15,498 nt of DNA from CAZLFA01 sp964558665 (GCA_964558665.1 CAZLFA010000082.1:1-15498), one strand, 5' to 3'. Positions 1-7,588 are shown, numbered from the stretch's first letter. Translations and numbers: made by a program. The notes: generated by a model not told the origin, from the letters alone.

Positions 1-12
1 CGGCTTTTATAT

Positions 13-38
13 AAACCCCGCTTTCAAAACCGGGGTTT
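13..38. terminator. GC-rich hairpin, possible terminator of an upstream gene
   Basis: AAACCCCG at 13-20 pairs perfectly with CGGGGTTT at 31-38 around a 10-nt loop. The stem is strong, but no clean T-tract follows on the plus strand. On the minus strand it runs into an AT-rich stretch (TATATAAAA). It most likely ends transcription of a gene left of the window, possibly in both directions. Confidence 0.5.
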
Positions 39-89
39 CCGGATGGACACTAAATGATTGTCCGATAATCAAGGAGGTTTCTTGGACTT

Positions 90-401
90 ATGACGCTGCT
101 TATCGGTGGTGCTATTTCGGCTGTTCTGGGGCTGATGGGTCTTGTTTTCTGGGGGACAGAGTTTCTGATTATACTAAAGGGTGGACTCCCCGTAGCCCTG
201 CTGCTTTCCGGAATACTGGCGATTTATGTCGGATTTGAGGATGTTCAGGACAAACTAAGCGAGGAGCGGCAGAAGCAGGAAGAAAAGCTTGAGAGGGCGC
301 GCGAGGAGATTGAACAGGTAAGAGCAAAGGCTGAGCGTTATAAGGAGGAAATCGACAGGCTGAAGAAAGAGTCAGATAAAACAGAGAAAAATAGTGCTTG
401 A
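90..401 (+). CDS. Small two-helix membrane protein with C-terminal coiled coil
   Basis: This 103-residue protein has two hydrophobic segments, at about residues 3-24 and 29-47. They are followed by a highly charged heptad-like helix (about 50-100, rich in E, K, R and Q) that should form a coiled coil on the cytoplasmic side. A good Shine-Dalgarno, AAGGAGG at 71-77, lies 12 nt before the ATG. The hydrophobic half has the pattern G-x-x-G-x-x-x-W, then an LKGGLP turn, then a second helix ending in G-x-x-D. That pattern reminds me of small MamI-like two-helix proteins, but it is a resemblance only and no magnetosome gene is near. The gene stands alone, 286 nt before livK, and its stop overlaps a TTGACA hexamer. 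Function is unknown; a membrane anchor or scaffold is a guess. Confidence 0.75.
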   Translation: MTLLIGGAISAVLGLMGLVFWGTEFLIILKGGLPVALLLSGILAIYVGFEDVQDKLSEERQKQEEKLERAREEIEQVRAKAERYKEEIDRLKKESDKTEKNSA

Positions 402-426
402 CAGTATAGAAAAAATGGCATAGCAA
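398..426 (+). promoter_or_regulatory. Weak candidate sigma-70 promoter upstream of livK
   Basis: A perfect -35 hexamer TTGACA (398-403) overlaps the stop codon of the preceding gene. A 17-nt spacer leads to TAGCAA (421-426), which matches the -10 consensus at only three positions. If used, it would give a livK leader of about 255 nt that includes the hairpin at 532-565. The poor -10 keeps this tentative. Confidence 0.25.
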
Positions 427-531
427 GAACCCATCGCATGATGATGAGAAAGGCTAAATATATTAGCAACATGCAGAAGCATATTGTCCAACCTGCAAAT
501 AAGCCCTATCTTTTGACCTACAAGTATTGAC

Positions 532-565
532 GCCTGCTGTCCGTTTTTAATGCGGATGAGCAGGC
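532..565 (+). promoter_or_regulatory. Leader hairpin upstream of the liv operon
   Basis: GCCTGCT (532-538) pairs perfectly with AGCAGGC (559-565). Inside it, CCG (541-543) can pair with CGG (553-555), giving a two-tier stem-loop followed by TTT. It lies about 120 nt before the livK start. It could be a weak terminator/attenuator or a protein-binding leader structure. It matches no riboswitch class I know. The rest of 402-687 shows no gene. Confidence 0.35.
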
Positions 566-687
566 TTTCCACAGTAGCTTTTGTTCAAGCTGTAATCCGG
601 AAACTCTAAACCAGCAAGACAGCTAAATTCGTCAGTGTTAATTCCTTTGGGGGATTTTTTCATCAAAAAGTAAAGGAGGAGGAGATC

Positions 688-1833
688 ATGTCAAAGATGA
701 TGTTCAGATTATTTATTGCCGTATTGGTTTTAGCTTTCATGGGTGGCTGCACCGGAAAGGATTCTGCGCCTATCAAAGTAGGAGCGCTCTTTTCAGTGAC
801 CGGTCCGCCGTCATTTTTAGGCGAACCGGAGCGCAATACTGCGCAGATGGTTGTTGATGAGATTAACAAGGCTGGTGGAGTCAAGGGTCGTATGCTCCAA
901 TTGATTACCTATGACACTCAGGGAGACGCCACAAAGGCTTTGCAGGCGGCAACGAGGCTGATCAAGGAAGATAAGGTTGTCGCAATCATAGGGCCAAGCA
1001 CGACAGGCGATACGATGGCGGTTATTCCTCTGGTGGAGAAATCCGGTATTCCTCTTATTTCATGCGCCGCGGGCATTAAAATCACAGATCCGGTAAAAAA
1101 ATGGGTCTTCAAGACAGCCCAGAACGATTCGCTTGCCGTGGCAAGGATATATGAAAATCTTAAAAGCAGCGGCATCAGCAAAGTGGCAATACTGACTGTG
1201 TCGGATTCCTTTGGTTCGTCCGGGCGGGAGCAGTTAAAGGCTCAGGCGGAGAAATACGGCATTCAAATCATATCCGATGAAACGTATGCCCCGAAAGACA
1301 ACGACATGACGGCCCAGCTTACAAAAATCAGAGGCAGTCAGGCTCAGACGATAATATGCTGGGGAACAAACCCCGGCCCTGCCATTATTGCCAGAAACGT
1401 TAAGCAGTTGGGAATCAAGATTCCCCTCTACATGAGTCACGGCGTTTCCTCAAAGAAGTTCATTGAACTGGCCGCCGATGCAGCGGAAGGAATAATGCTC
1501 CCTTCGGGGCGGGTTATTGTAGCCGGTCTCCTGCCTGATTCAGATCCTCAGAAAAAATCTCTGATGTCGTTTGTAGAGAGTTACCGGAAGCTCTACAAAA
1601 CAGAAGGCGATCATTTCGGAGGTCATGCCTGGGACGCAGTGATGCTCTTGAAAGGGGCGATCGAAAGAGGCGGGGAAACCCCTGCGGCCATTCGGGACCA
1701 ACTTGAGCAGACAAAGAATTTCTCCGGCATAGGCGGTATCTTCACTTTTACACCCAGCGACCATGCCGGTTTGACTAAGGATGCTTTTGTGCTGGTAACT
1801 ATAAAGGGCAACAATTGGGCCCTGCTTAAATAG
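688..1833 (+). CDS. livK: Branched-chain amino acid-type ABC transporter substrate-binding lipoprotein
   Basis: This 381-residue periplasmic ligand-binding protein of the LivK / Peripla_BP_6 family captures the substrate for the permease encoded downstream. The N-terminus is a lipoprotein signal: MSKMMFR, a hydrophobic core, then MGGC with the lipidated Cys at residue 21. The mature part opens with the family's first strand (IKVGALFSVTGPPSF), followed by a typical AIIGPSTT segment and GIPLIS. A strong SD (AAGGAGGA, 673-680) supports the start. It heads a run of liv genes and lies 14 nt before livH. Because the operon ends in a PaaK-type CoA ligase, the ligand may be an aromatic or other carboxylate rather than Leu/Ile/Val. 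The sequence does not fix specificity. Confidence 0.93.
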   Translation: MSKMMFRLFIAVLVLAFMGGCTGKDSAPIKVGALFSVTGPPSFLGEPERNTAQMVVDEINKAGGVKGRMLQLITYDTQGDATKALQAATRLIKEDKVVAIIGPSTTGDTMAVIPLVEKSGIPLISCAAGIKITDPVKKWVFKTAQNDSLAVARIYENLKSSGISKVAILTVSDSFGSSGREQLKAQAEKYGIQIISDETYAPKDNDMTAQLTKIRGSQAQTIICWGTNPGPAIIARNVKQLGIKIPLYMSHGVSSKKFIELAADAAEGIMLPSGRVIVAGLLPDSDPQKKSLMSFVESYRKLYKTEGDHFGGHAWDAVMLLKGAIERGGETPAAIRDQLEQTKNFSGIGGIFTFTPSDHAGLTKDAFVLVTIKGNNWALLK

Positions 1834-1847
1834 TATAATTTTCATTC

Positions 1848-2732
1848 ATGGACAGTTTCAATCAGATAGCACAGTATTTACTGTCGGGGCTTGCCAACGG
1901 CGCCATTTATGCTTTGATCGGTTTTGGTTTTGCCGTGATCTATAACGCCACCGGCATTATCAACTTCGCGCAGGGAGAGTTTGTGATGCTGGGGGGGATG
2001 CTTACTCTGTTCTTCATCTCCCTGCTTCACCTTCCTCTCGTTGCCGCGGTAGTGGCGGCAATTCTTGTATCCACTGCGATCGGATTTGTATTCGAGCGGC
2101 TCGCTATTAGTCCGCTTAAAGATGCCACGCCTTTGAGTCTGGTAATTATCACGATCGGCGCCAGCATACTGATTCGCGGCATCGCCATGATTGCCTGGGG
2201 GAAGGACACGTACAACGTTCCTTCCTTTACCGGCAACACGCCGATCGAACTGGCTGGTGCGACAATCCTTCCCCAGCATGTCTGGATATTCATCATCACC
2301 GTGCTGATCATTTTTGTAAGCAGGATTTTCTTCAATCACAGCATTGTCGGCAAGGCCATGAGAGCCTGCTCATACAATGCGCAGGCGGCAAGTCTGGTCG
2401 GCATAGATGTCAGGAAAATGGTGCTTCTTTCCTTCGGCATCAGCGCGGCGGTAGGATCAATGGCGGGGATCATCATTGCGCCTCTGACCATGACTTCCTA
2501 TGATGTGGGAGTAATGCTCGGCCTTAAGGGATTCTGCGCGGCGATAATAGGCGGTATGGGCAGCGGCGGAGGCACGATTGTCGGGGGGCTTATCCTGGGG
2601 ATTCTGGAATCTCTGGGAGCCGGGCTGATTTCCGCAAGTTATAAGGATGCCATAGCCTTCATCGTTTTACTGCTGATCCTGTTCGTCAGGCCGGAGGGCG
2701 TATTCAGGAAAAAGGAGACGGAGCGGGTGTGA
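1848..2732 (+). CDS. livH: LivH-type ABC transporter permease
   Basis: This 294-residue inner-membrane permease of the LivH branch has about eight hydrophobic helices. The family hallmark ATGIINFAQGEFVMLGG lies at about residues 31-47. A glycine-rich segment near the C-terminus (AAIIGGMGSGGGTIVGG) is the usual cytoplasmic contact region with the ATPases. It should pair with LivM to form the translocation channel. It starts 14 nt after livK with no obvious SD, so translational coupling to livK is likely. An 80-nt spacer separates it from livM. Length and motif order are normal for the family. Confidence 0.93.
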   Translation: MDSFNQIAQYLLSGLANGAIYALIGFGFAVIYNATGIINFAQGEFVMLGGMLTLFFISLLHLPLVAAVVAAILVSTAIGFVFERLAISPLKDATPLSLVIITIGASILIRGIAMIAWGKDTYNVPSFTGNTPIELAGATILPQHVWIFIITVLIIFVSRIFFNHSIVGKAMRACSYNAQAASLVGIDVRKMVLLSFGISAAVGSMAGIIIAPLTMTSYDVGVMLGLKGFCAAIIGGMGSGGGTIVGGLILGILESLGAGLISASYKDAIAFIVLLLILFVRPEGVFRKKETERV

Positions 2733-2812
2733 GGATGGAGAACGCTGCCCGGCCGTTTCAAAATATTGCGCCGGATGCTTGATGGTGAAAGACGGGGGGG
2801 CCTGAACGGAAG

Positions 2813-3802
2813 ATGACGTTAATGTCTGAAGAAAAAAGAGATCTGCTGGTGTTTGCGATCTTTGCGGCGGCAGTTATGCTGGTCCCTCTTGTATTCCGGG
2901 GAAGCTATTTGATCAATGTGTTTGTCTTTGTCGGTATCCACACAATGCTGGCCGTCGGGCTCAATCTTCTGTTGGGATTTGCCGGGCAGATATCACTCGG
3001 CCATGCCGCATTTTACGGCCTGGGCGCGTATATCTCCGGGGTATTGACAACCGCCTATGCGATCAACCCCTGGGTGGCGATGATTGTCTCTGCCGTTTCC
3101 GTGACTGCCCTGGCTTTCGCAATAGGTTTTCCCATTCTGAAACTGAAGGGGCATTATCTGGCCATGGCAACCCTGGGGTTCGGTATTATCATGTATATCT
3201 GTTTCAACGAGACAGTGGAGCTTACGGGGGGGCCTTCAGGACTGTCGGGAATTCCCAATCTGTCCGCCGGCGGTTTTACCTTTGACAGCGACACCGGCAA
3301 CTATTACCTCATCTGGGGATTCGCGCTTCTCACCATGCTTCTTTCCATCAATCTGCTGCATTCCCGAATCGGAAGGGCGCTCAGAGCCATTCATGATTCG
3401 GAAGTGGCGGCGATGGTCATGGGGGTGAATGCCAGACTGCTGAAAGTACAGATATTTGCGATATCCGCTCTTATTTCAGCGCTGGCGGGAAGCCTCTATG
3501 CGCATACGATGACCTTTATTTCACCTGCCTCCTTCGGTTTCAATCTGTCTATAGAGCTGGTGACCATGGTAATCATCGGCGGCCTGGGCAGCATCTACGG
3601 GTCTTTTCTGGGAGCGGCGATTCTGACTCTGCTGCCGGAATTTCTGCGCTTCCTCCATGATTATGATATCATCGTCTATGGACTGATGCTTATCCTCATC
3701 ACCATGTTCATGCGGGGGGGACTTGTAGGCGGCCTCAAATGGCTGTACGGTAAGGCGAGGAGCGCGGGAAAGGAGAGGGACCGGAACAATGCTGAGGCTT
3801 AA
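2813..3802 (+). CDS. livM: LivM-type ABC transporter permease
   Basis: This 329-residue inner-membrane permease carries the LivM signature LNLLLGFAGQISLGHAAFYG near residues 49-68, many hydrophobic helices, and the late motif MVIIGGLGSIYGSFLGA (about 251-267). It forms the heteromeric channel with LivH. The ATG at 2813 is followed by a second in-frame ATG at 2822 (MSEEKRD), which could be the true start, since neither has a strong SD. The last 14 nt overlap the start of livG, which indicates tight translational coupling. The charged C-terminal tail (KARSAGKERDRNNAEA) is cytoplasmic. Confidence 0.93.
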   Translation: MTLMSEEKRDLLVFAIFAAAVMLVPLVFRGSYLINVFVFVGIHTMLAVGLNLLLGFAGQISLGHAAFYGLGAYISGVLTTAYAINPWVAMIVSAVSVTALAFAIGFPILKLKGHYLAMATLGFGIIMYICFNETVELTGGPSGLSGIPNLSAGGFTFDSDTGNYYLIWGFALLTMLLSINLLHSRIGRALRAIHDSEVAAMVMGVNARLLKVQIFAISALISALAGSLYAHTMTFISPASFGFNLSIELVTMVIIGGLGSIYGSFLGAAILTLLPEFLRFLHDYDIIVYGLMLILITMFMRGGLVGGLKWLYGKARSAGKERDRNNAEA

Positions 3803-4541
3803 CGGCATAACAAAGCTGTTCGGCGGCCTTACCGCTCTGGAGGATGTGTCGTTTGCCATCAAAGAGGGGACGATAACGGGAGTTATCGGCCCCAACGGCG
3901 CAGGCAAGACGACCCTCTTCAACATTGTAACCGGTTTATATGATCAGACGTCGGGAACCGTTTATCTGGCGGAAAAAGACATCAGCCGTCACCCGCCGGA
4001 TAGCCTGGCGGAAATGGGACTGGTGCGCACCTTCCAGAACATGGAACTCTTCGGGCAGATGACGGTGCTTGAAAATGTCATGGTCGGCCTTCACACCCGG
4101 AGCAGAAGCGGTATCCTGTCGTGCGCCCTCAAACTGCCCGGCCATATCAGGGAAGAAAGGAATATCAGAGAGAAGGCAATGGCTTGGCTGGATTTCACCG
4201 GCATGAGTGAACTGGCGGAGATGCAAGCCGCCAGCCTGCCCTTCGGCAAGGGGAGGATTCTGGAAATAGCCAGGGCGCTGGCTGTCGAGCCCCGCATCAT
4301 TCTCATGGATGAACCGGCAGCAGGACTCAACAGCCGTGAAACGGTCGGACTTTCCCAGCTTATCAGGACCATCCGCGACACCGGGATTACCGTGGTGCTC
4401 GTCGAGCATGACATGGAACTGGTGATGGATGTATGCGACACGGTTGTGGTGCTGAATCTGGGGCGCAAGCTGGCGGAGGGTACGCCCCGGGAGATTCAGG
4501 AAAATAAGGAAGTTATATCCGCGTATCTCGGAGAAGGCTGA
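3789..4541 (+). CDS. livG: LivG-type ABC transporter ATP-binding protein
   Basis: This 250-residue ATPase energises import through LivHM. It has Walker A GPNGAGKTT (residues 34-42), Q-loop region RTFQNMELF, Walker B ILMDEP with Asp174 and catalytic Glu175, and the H-loop His207 (VEHDMELV). The ABC signature is degenerate: LPFGKGRILEIARAL from residue 150, where classical proteins have LSGGQ and most LivG proteins a form such as LSYGQQ. The conserved Gly is kept but the Gln is Gly155. The SD AAGGAGAGGG lies inside the livM coding sequence, and the two genes overlap by 14 nt. The stop codon is followed after 2 nt by a long palindromic repeat. Confidence 0.93.
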   Translation: MLRLNGITKLFGGLTALEDVSFAIKEGTITGVIGPNGAGKTTLFNIVTGLYDQTSGTVYLAEKDISRHPPDSLAEMGLVRTFQNMELFGQMTVLENVMVGLHTRSRSGILSCALKLPGHIREERNIREKAMAWLDFTGMSELAEMQAASLPFGKGRILEIARALAVEPRIILMDEPAAGLNSRETVGLSQLIRTIRDTGITVVLVEHDMELVMDVCDTVVVLNLGRKLAEGTPREIQENKEVISAYLGEG

Positions 4542-4543
4542 GG

Positions 4544-4667
4544 GGGACTGTTGAAAAACGCTCATCTGCAGCGTTGCGCTGCAACCCTCATCGCTCGACG
4601 TATTTCTATATACGACTCGCGATTCGGTTTTTGCGCGCCTTGCACCTGAGCATTTATGAACAGTCCC
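4544..4667. repeat. Long palindromic repeat, copy 1 (between livG and livF)
   Basis: This 124-bp imperfect palindrome has 21-nt outer arms at 4544-4564 and 4647-4667. They start GGGACTGTT and end in its complement AACAGTCCC, with 18 of 21 positions pairing. Inside are the family motifs CTGCAGCGTTGC (left), a central CGTAT/ATACG stem (4599-4603 with 4610-4614), and GCGCGCCTTG (right). It carries no ORF. It starts 3 nt after the livG stop and ends 28 nt before the livF ATG, so it is transcribed as part of the operon and probably folds in the mRNA. Copies 2-4 lie at 12189, 12412 and 14491. Confidence 0.8.
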
Positions 4668-4695
4668 GGATTTGAAAATAAAAGATGTTAAATCA

Positions 4696-5439
4696 ATGCT
4701 AAAGATAAAAAACATCAACACCTATTACGGCCAGGTTCACGCACTGAAAAATGTATCCATGCACCTGGATGCAGGAGAGGTCGTTACGCTGATCGGGGCA
4801 AACGGCGCCGGCAAGACGACGCTGTTGAATACATTGTCGGGGATCGTGCCTCTGAAAAGCGGCGAGGTCCTTTTCGCCGGCAAATCAATAGGCAACTGTT
4901 CACCGCATAAAATAGTGGCGCAGGGGATTTCACAGGTGCCGGAAGGCAGACAGGTTTTCAAGCCTCTTTCCGTGGAAGACAACCTGGAACTCGGCGCGTA
5001 TATGAGGTATAAAGCAGGTGAGAGCAAAAAGACGGTGAGCAGGGAAATGGGCATGATTTTCGAGCTTTTCCCTGTGTTGCTGGAAAGACGCAGGCAACTG
5101 GCAGGCACTCTTTCCGGCGGCGAGCAGCAGATGCTGGCCGTCGGCCGCGCCCTGATGGCGGGACCAAAGCTGCTGCTGCTTGACGAGCCATCGATGGGAC
5201 TTGCACCGCTGATTGTCCAGGAAATATTCAGGGTCATCGGCAGCCTCTCAAGGGAAAAGGGGACGACAATCCTGCTGGTCGAACAGAACGCCCGCGCTGC
5301 CCTGAAGCTGGCTGATCGCGGTTACGTAATCGAGACGGGAAGAATAATTCTCCAGGGAGAAGCAGCCGAACTGCTTGAGAACAAAGAGGTGCAGCGGGCG
5401 TATCTGGGGAAGGACAAAAAAGAAATCTGGGAGAGGTGA
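4696..5439 (+). CDS. livF: LivF-type ABC transporter ATP-binding protein
   Basis: This is the second ATPase of the importer, 247 residues from the ATG at 4696. It has Walker A GANGAGKTT (34-42), a canonical signature LSGGEQ (139-144), Walker B LLLLDEP with Asp163 and Glu164, and VEQN in place of the H-loop histidine, which is normal for LivF. The ATG gives the family-typical N-terminus MLKIKNINTYYGQVHALKNV. An in-frame TTG at 4672 would add eight residues starting right beside the repeat and is less likely. No strong SD is visible. All other liv junctions are overlapping or under 81 nt, but here 154 nt intervene, almost all palindromic repeat. Repeat insertion may have displaced the original ribosome-binding region. 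Confidence 0.92.
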   Translation: MLKIKNINTYYGQVHALKNVSMHLDAGEVVTLIGANGAGKTTLLNTLSGIVPLKSGEVLFAGKSIGNCSPHKIVAQGISQVPEGRQVFKPLSVEDNLELGAYMRYKAGESKKTVSREMGMIFELFPVLLERRRQLAGTLSGGEQQMLAVGRALMAGPKLLLLDEPSMGLAPLIVQEIFRVIGSLSREKGTTILLVEQNARAALKLADRGYVIETGRIILQGEAAELLENKEVQRAYLGKDKKEIWER

Positions 5440-5458
5440 TAAACAGGGAGGTAGATGC

Positions 5459-6766
5459 ATGAAAATATGGGACCCCCATCATGAATGTATGCCGAGAGAA
5501 GAGCTTGAACAACTCCAGTTGGAGAGACTGCAGTCGATGCTCAACAGGGTGTATAAGAACGTTACTCACTATAGAAAGAAGTTCTACGATCTGGGCATAA
5601 TTCCGGAGGATGTTCAAACGCTGTCCGACCTGTCAAGGCTCCCCTTTACAACCAGGGAGGATCTGCGCCTCAACTATCCTTACGGCATGTTCGCCGTCCC
5701 GCTCCGGGAGGTGGTCCGCATCCATTCCTCCTCCGGTACGACCAGCAAACCGATTGTTATGGGTTATACGAAAAATGATATCAAAATGTGGTCCAACCTG
5801 GCTGCCCGTGTCATGACGGCTGCGGGAGTCACCAACGATGATCTTGTGCAGATCGCCTTTCAGTATGGACTCTTTACAGGGGCTTTCGGACTGCATTACG
5901 GAGCAGAAGCAATCGGCGCCTCGGTGATTCCCATGAGTACCGGGAATACCGAAAAGCAGATCATGATCATGCAGGACTACAAAACAACGGTACTGATCTG
6001 TACTCCCAGGTACGCCATTACCCTTGCCGACCGAATGGAAAAGATGGGAATCGACACCAAAGGACTGGCTTTGAGATACGGCCTTTTCGGGGGCGAGCCG
6101 TGGACGGAAGCGATGCGGCAGGAGATAGAGAGCAGGCTTGCCGTCAGCGCAACCGACAACTACGGCCTTTCCGAGGTTATCGGGCCCGGTGTCGCCGGGG
6201 AGTGTATATGCAAGAAAGGCATGCATATCTTTGAAGATGCCTTCATCCCGGAAATAATCGATCCGGAGACGGGTTCCCCGCTGCCGCCCGGCAGTGCCGG
6301 CGAACTGGTGCTGACGACGCTGACCAAGGAAGCGTTCCCCATGCTGCGCTATCGCACGGGAGACATCACAGCCCTTGACTTTTCCTCCTGTGACTGCGGG
6401 AGGACCGTCGTGCGCATGAAAAAAACGATGGGGCGATCGGATGATATGATTGTTATCAGGGGCGTCAATGTCTTCCCTTCGCAGATTGAAGAGGCACTGC
6501 TCAACGTAGCTGGCGACATCCCTCCTCATCAGCTTGTTGTGGAACGCAGGGATGTGACCGATGTCCTGGAGATCTGCATTGAAGTGACGGAAAAAATATT
6601 TGCCATGGAGATTCAGAGGCAGAGAGTTTTCCTCGATAAACTCAAGAAGCGCATCAGGTCGATGATCGGTATCGATGTCAATGTAAAGCTGGTGGAACCG
6701 GGTAGTGTGCCCAGGCCTGAAGACGGTATTGCCAGGGTGGTCGACAGGAGATCGGGCAGAACCTGA
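5459..6766 (+). CDS. paaK: Phenylacetate-CoA ligase-like adenylate-forming enzyme
   Basis: This 435-residue acyl-adenylate-forming enzyme of the PaaK family would convert a (phenyl)acetate-type acid, ATP and CoA to the acyl-CoA, AMP and PPi. It has the phosphate-binding loop SSSGTTSKP (residues 90-98), YGLSEVIGPGVAGEC from 235 (the adenine/carboxylate region), YRTGD (298-302), and the hinge plus C-terminal domain GRSDDMIVIRGVNVFPSQIE. The start is ATG 5459, with SD GGGAGG 5446-5451. The frame is open further upstream to 5375, but that overlaps livF and lacks an SD. It lies 19 nt after livF and is surely in the same operon, implying that the imported acid is activated at once. Phenylacetate is the family default; indoleacetate or another aryl acid is possible. 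Confidence 0.88.
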   Translation: MKIWDPHHECMPREELEQLQLERLQSMLNRVYKNVTHYRKKFYDLGIIPEDVQTLSDLSRLPFTTREDLRLNYPYGMFAVPLREVVRIHSSSGTTSKPIVMGYTKNDIKMWSNLAARVMTAAGVTNDDLVQIAFQYGLFTGAFGLHYGAEAIGASVIPMSTGNTEKQIMIMQDYKTTVLICTPRYAITLADRMEKMGIDTKGLALRYGLFGGEPWTEAMRQEIESRLAVSATDNYGLSEVIGPGVAGECICKKGMHIFEDAFIPEIIDPETGSPLPPGSAGELVLTTLTKEAFPMLRYRTGDITALDFSSCDCGRTVVRMKKTMGRSDDMIVIRGVNVFPSQIEEALLNVAGDIPPHQLVVERRDVTDVLEICIEVTEKIFAMEIQRQRVFLDKLKKRIRSMIGIDVNVKLVEPGSVPRPEDGIARVVDRRSGRT

Positions 6767-6796
6767 CAGATTATCGCGGGTCGGAAAGAAAACTGT

Positions 6797-6812
6797 AACC
6801 GGCCGGTTTTTT
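6797..6812 (+). terminator. Possible terminator of the liv-paaK operon
   Basis: The perfect palindrome AACCGGCCGGTT runs into six T residues (6807-6812), 30 nt after the paaK stop. The usable stem is only four or five base pairs, so the fold is modest, but position and T-tract fit an intrinsic terminator. Confidence 0.4.
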
Positions 6813-7084
6813 GCTGAAGCATAAACCCTGATTACACGATAAAAAAGTGATACTCTTTGGCTTCCCCGGCCCAAAAGGCTTTCGGCGGCTCAGAATATTA
6901 TTACAGGAAAAATATTTGATTCACAGCTTGAAAACCTCTCTGACCTGAATAACATTCACTTAGAGGAAAAGAAAATGGGCAACTAAGGTGAATACAATGA
7001 TCTTCTTCTCGTTATTCATCGGTGTCGTCACAAATAGTCTTTTTATTTCGAATTGTTTGGCGGCATCGTTCCTGCTGTTCCTGC

Positions 7085-7113
7085 TTGACACTCCGCTGTA
7101 TTTCTCTTATATT
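7085..7113 (+). promoter_or_regulatory. Near-consensus sigma-70 promoter
   Basis: A perfect -35 TTGACA (7085-7090), an ideal 17-nt spacer and a -10 TATATT (7108-7113, five of six) point to a start near 7120, about 90 nt before the small gene at 7212. It is the best promoter match in the window and probably drives 7212-7469 and possibly the WD40-caspase gene beyond it. Confidence 0.7.
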
Positions 7114-7211
7114 TATAAGTCTGAAGTCATGGCATGTCCGGTAATAAATACTATCTCTGTTTCATTTAGGCAAGTCTGGAGAAAATGCAACCGTAAACAA
7201 AGGAGGAAATA

Positions 7212-7469
7212 ATGGCTAAGAAAGGATCGTCGCGACCTAAAGTTGTGGAAAAGACTGTGTCCATCAAGACAGTTGACGGAGGGATAATAAGAGGCAAGAT
7301 CAATGTCGGTGAAGGTAACCGGATATCGGACGTCTTTCTTACGGGCGACGCGCCTTTTATCGTTATATATAATGTCGAAGATCAGATTAATCAGGACAAG
7401 GTGCTGATCATCAACAAACAGCACATAGTCTGGGTGGAACCGGAAGATACGCCTTTGCCGGAAGCTTGA
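7212..7469 (+). CDS. Small uncharacterised beta-rich protein
   Basis: This 85-residue cytosolic protein has a strong SD (AAAGGAGG) just before its ATG. After a basic N-terminus (MAKKGSSRPK), alternating hydrophobic strands follow: VSIKTVDGGIIRGKINVG, RISDVFLTG, PFIVIYNV, KVLIINKQHIVWVEPED. The pattern looks like a small beta-barrel (Sm/SH3-like). I recall similar small proteins of unknown function with conserved SD-F and INK-HI-WVEP segments, but I cannot assign a family with certainty. It has no signal peptide, unlike the next gene. It sits downstream of a strong promoter and 119 nt upstream of the WD40-caspase gene, with a large hairpin between them, so the two may be partly uncoupled. Confidence 0.85.
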   Translation: MAKKGSSRPKVVEKTVSIKTVDGGIIRGKINVGEGNRISDVFLTGDAPFIVIYNVEDQINQDKVLIINKQHIVWVEPEDTPLPEA

Positions 7470-7481
7470 ACAACCGACTGT

Positions 7482-7535
7482 GATATATTCCGGATGCTGA
7501 AGCATCTTTCTCCGCGATCCTGTCCGGGATATGTC
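7482..7535 (+). promoter_or_regulatory. Intergenic hairpin between the small gene and the WD40-caspase gene
   Basis: A 13-bp stem (7482-7494 with 7523-7535, two G-U wobbles) is built on ATATTCCGGA against TCCGGGATAT. The 28-nt loop contains a small TGC/GCA hairpin followed by a TTTCT run. It could partly terminate transcription from the upstream promoter, or mark an mRNA processing or stability site that sets different levels for the two genes. Confidence 0.45.
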
Positions 7536-7588
7536 GATTCACAGACTTTCAGTGCTGGAACAGGATAAAAAAAGAATGGAGGAGTCTC

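Larger units (their letters stand above)
6767..7211. other. Non-coding region between the liv/paaK operon and the next transcription unit
   Basis: This 445-nt AT-rich stretch holds no convincing gene. It contains a short terminator-like palindrome (6797-6812), a weak promoter-like pair TTGAAA (6928-6933) and TAACAT (6950-6955) with a 16-nt spacer, and a strong sigma-70 promoter (7085-7113). A GTG-initiated 74-codon frame (6988-7212) crosses it. That frame has no good SD, contains the strong promoter and the SD of the next gene, and ends by overlap with its ATG, so I treat it as non-coding. Confidence 0.6.

Noticed and set aside
4672..4695. TTG start for livF
   Set aside because: It adds eight residues lying against the palindromic repeat with no SD; MLKIKNINTYYG from 4696 is the family-typical start.
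5375..5458. Extended N-terminus for the PaaK-like ligase
   Set aside because: It would overlap livF by 65 nt, has a basic low-complexity sequence and no SD. The ATG at 5459 has GGGAGG at ideal spacing and a family-like N-terminus.
6988..7212. 74-codon frame with GTG start
   Set aside because: No good SD, AT-rich, contains a near-consensus promoter and the SD of the following gene, and shows no recognisable protein pattern.
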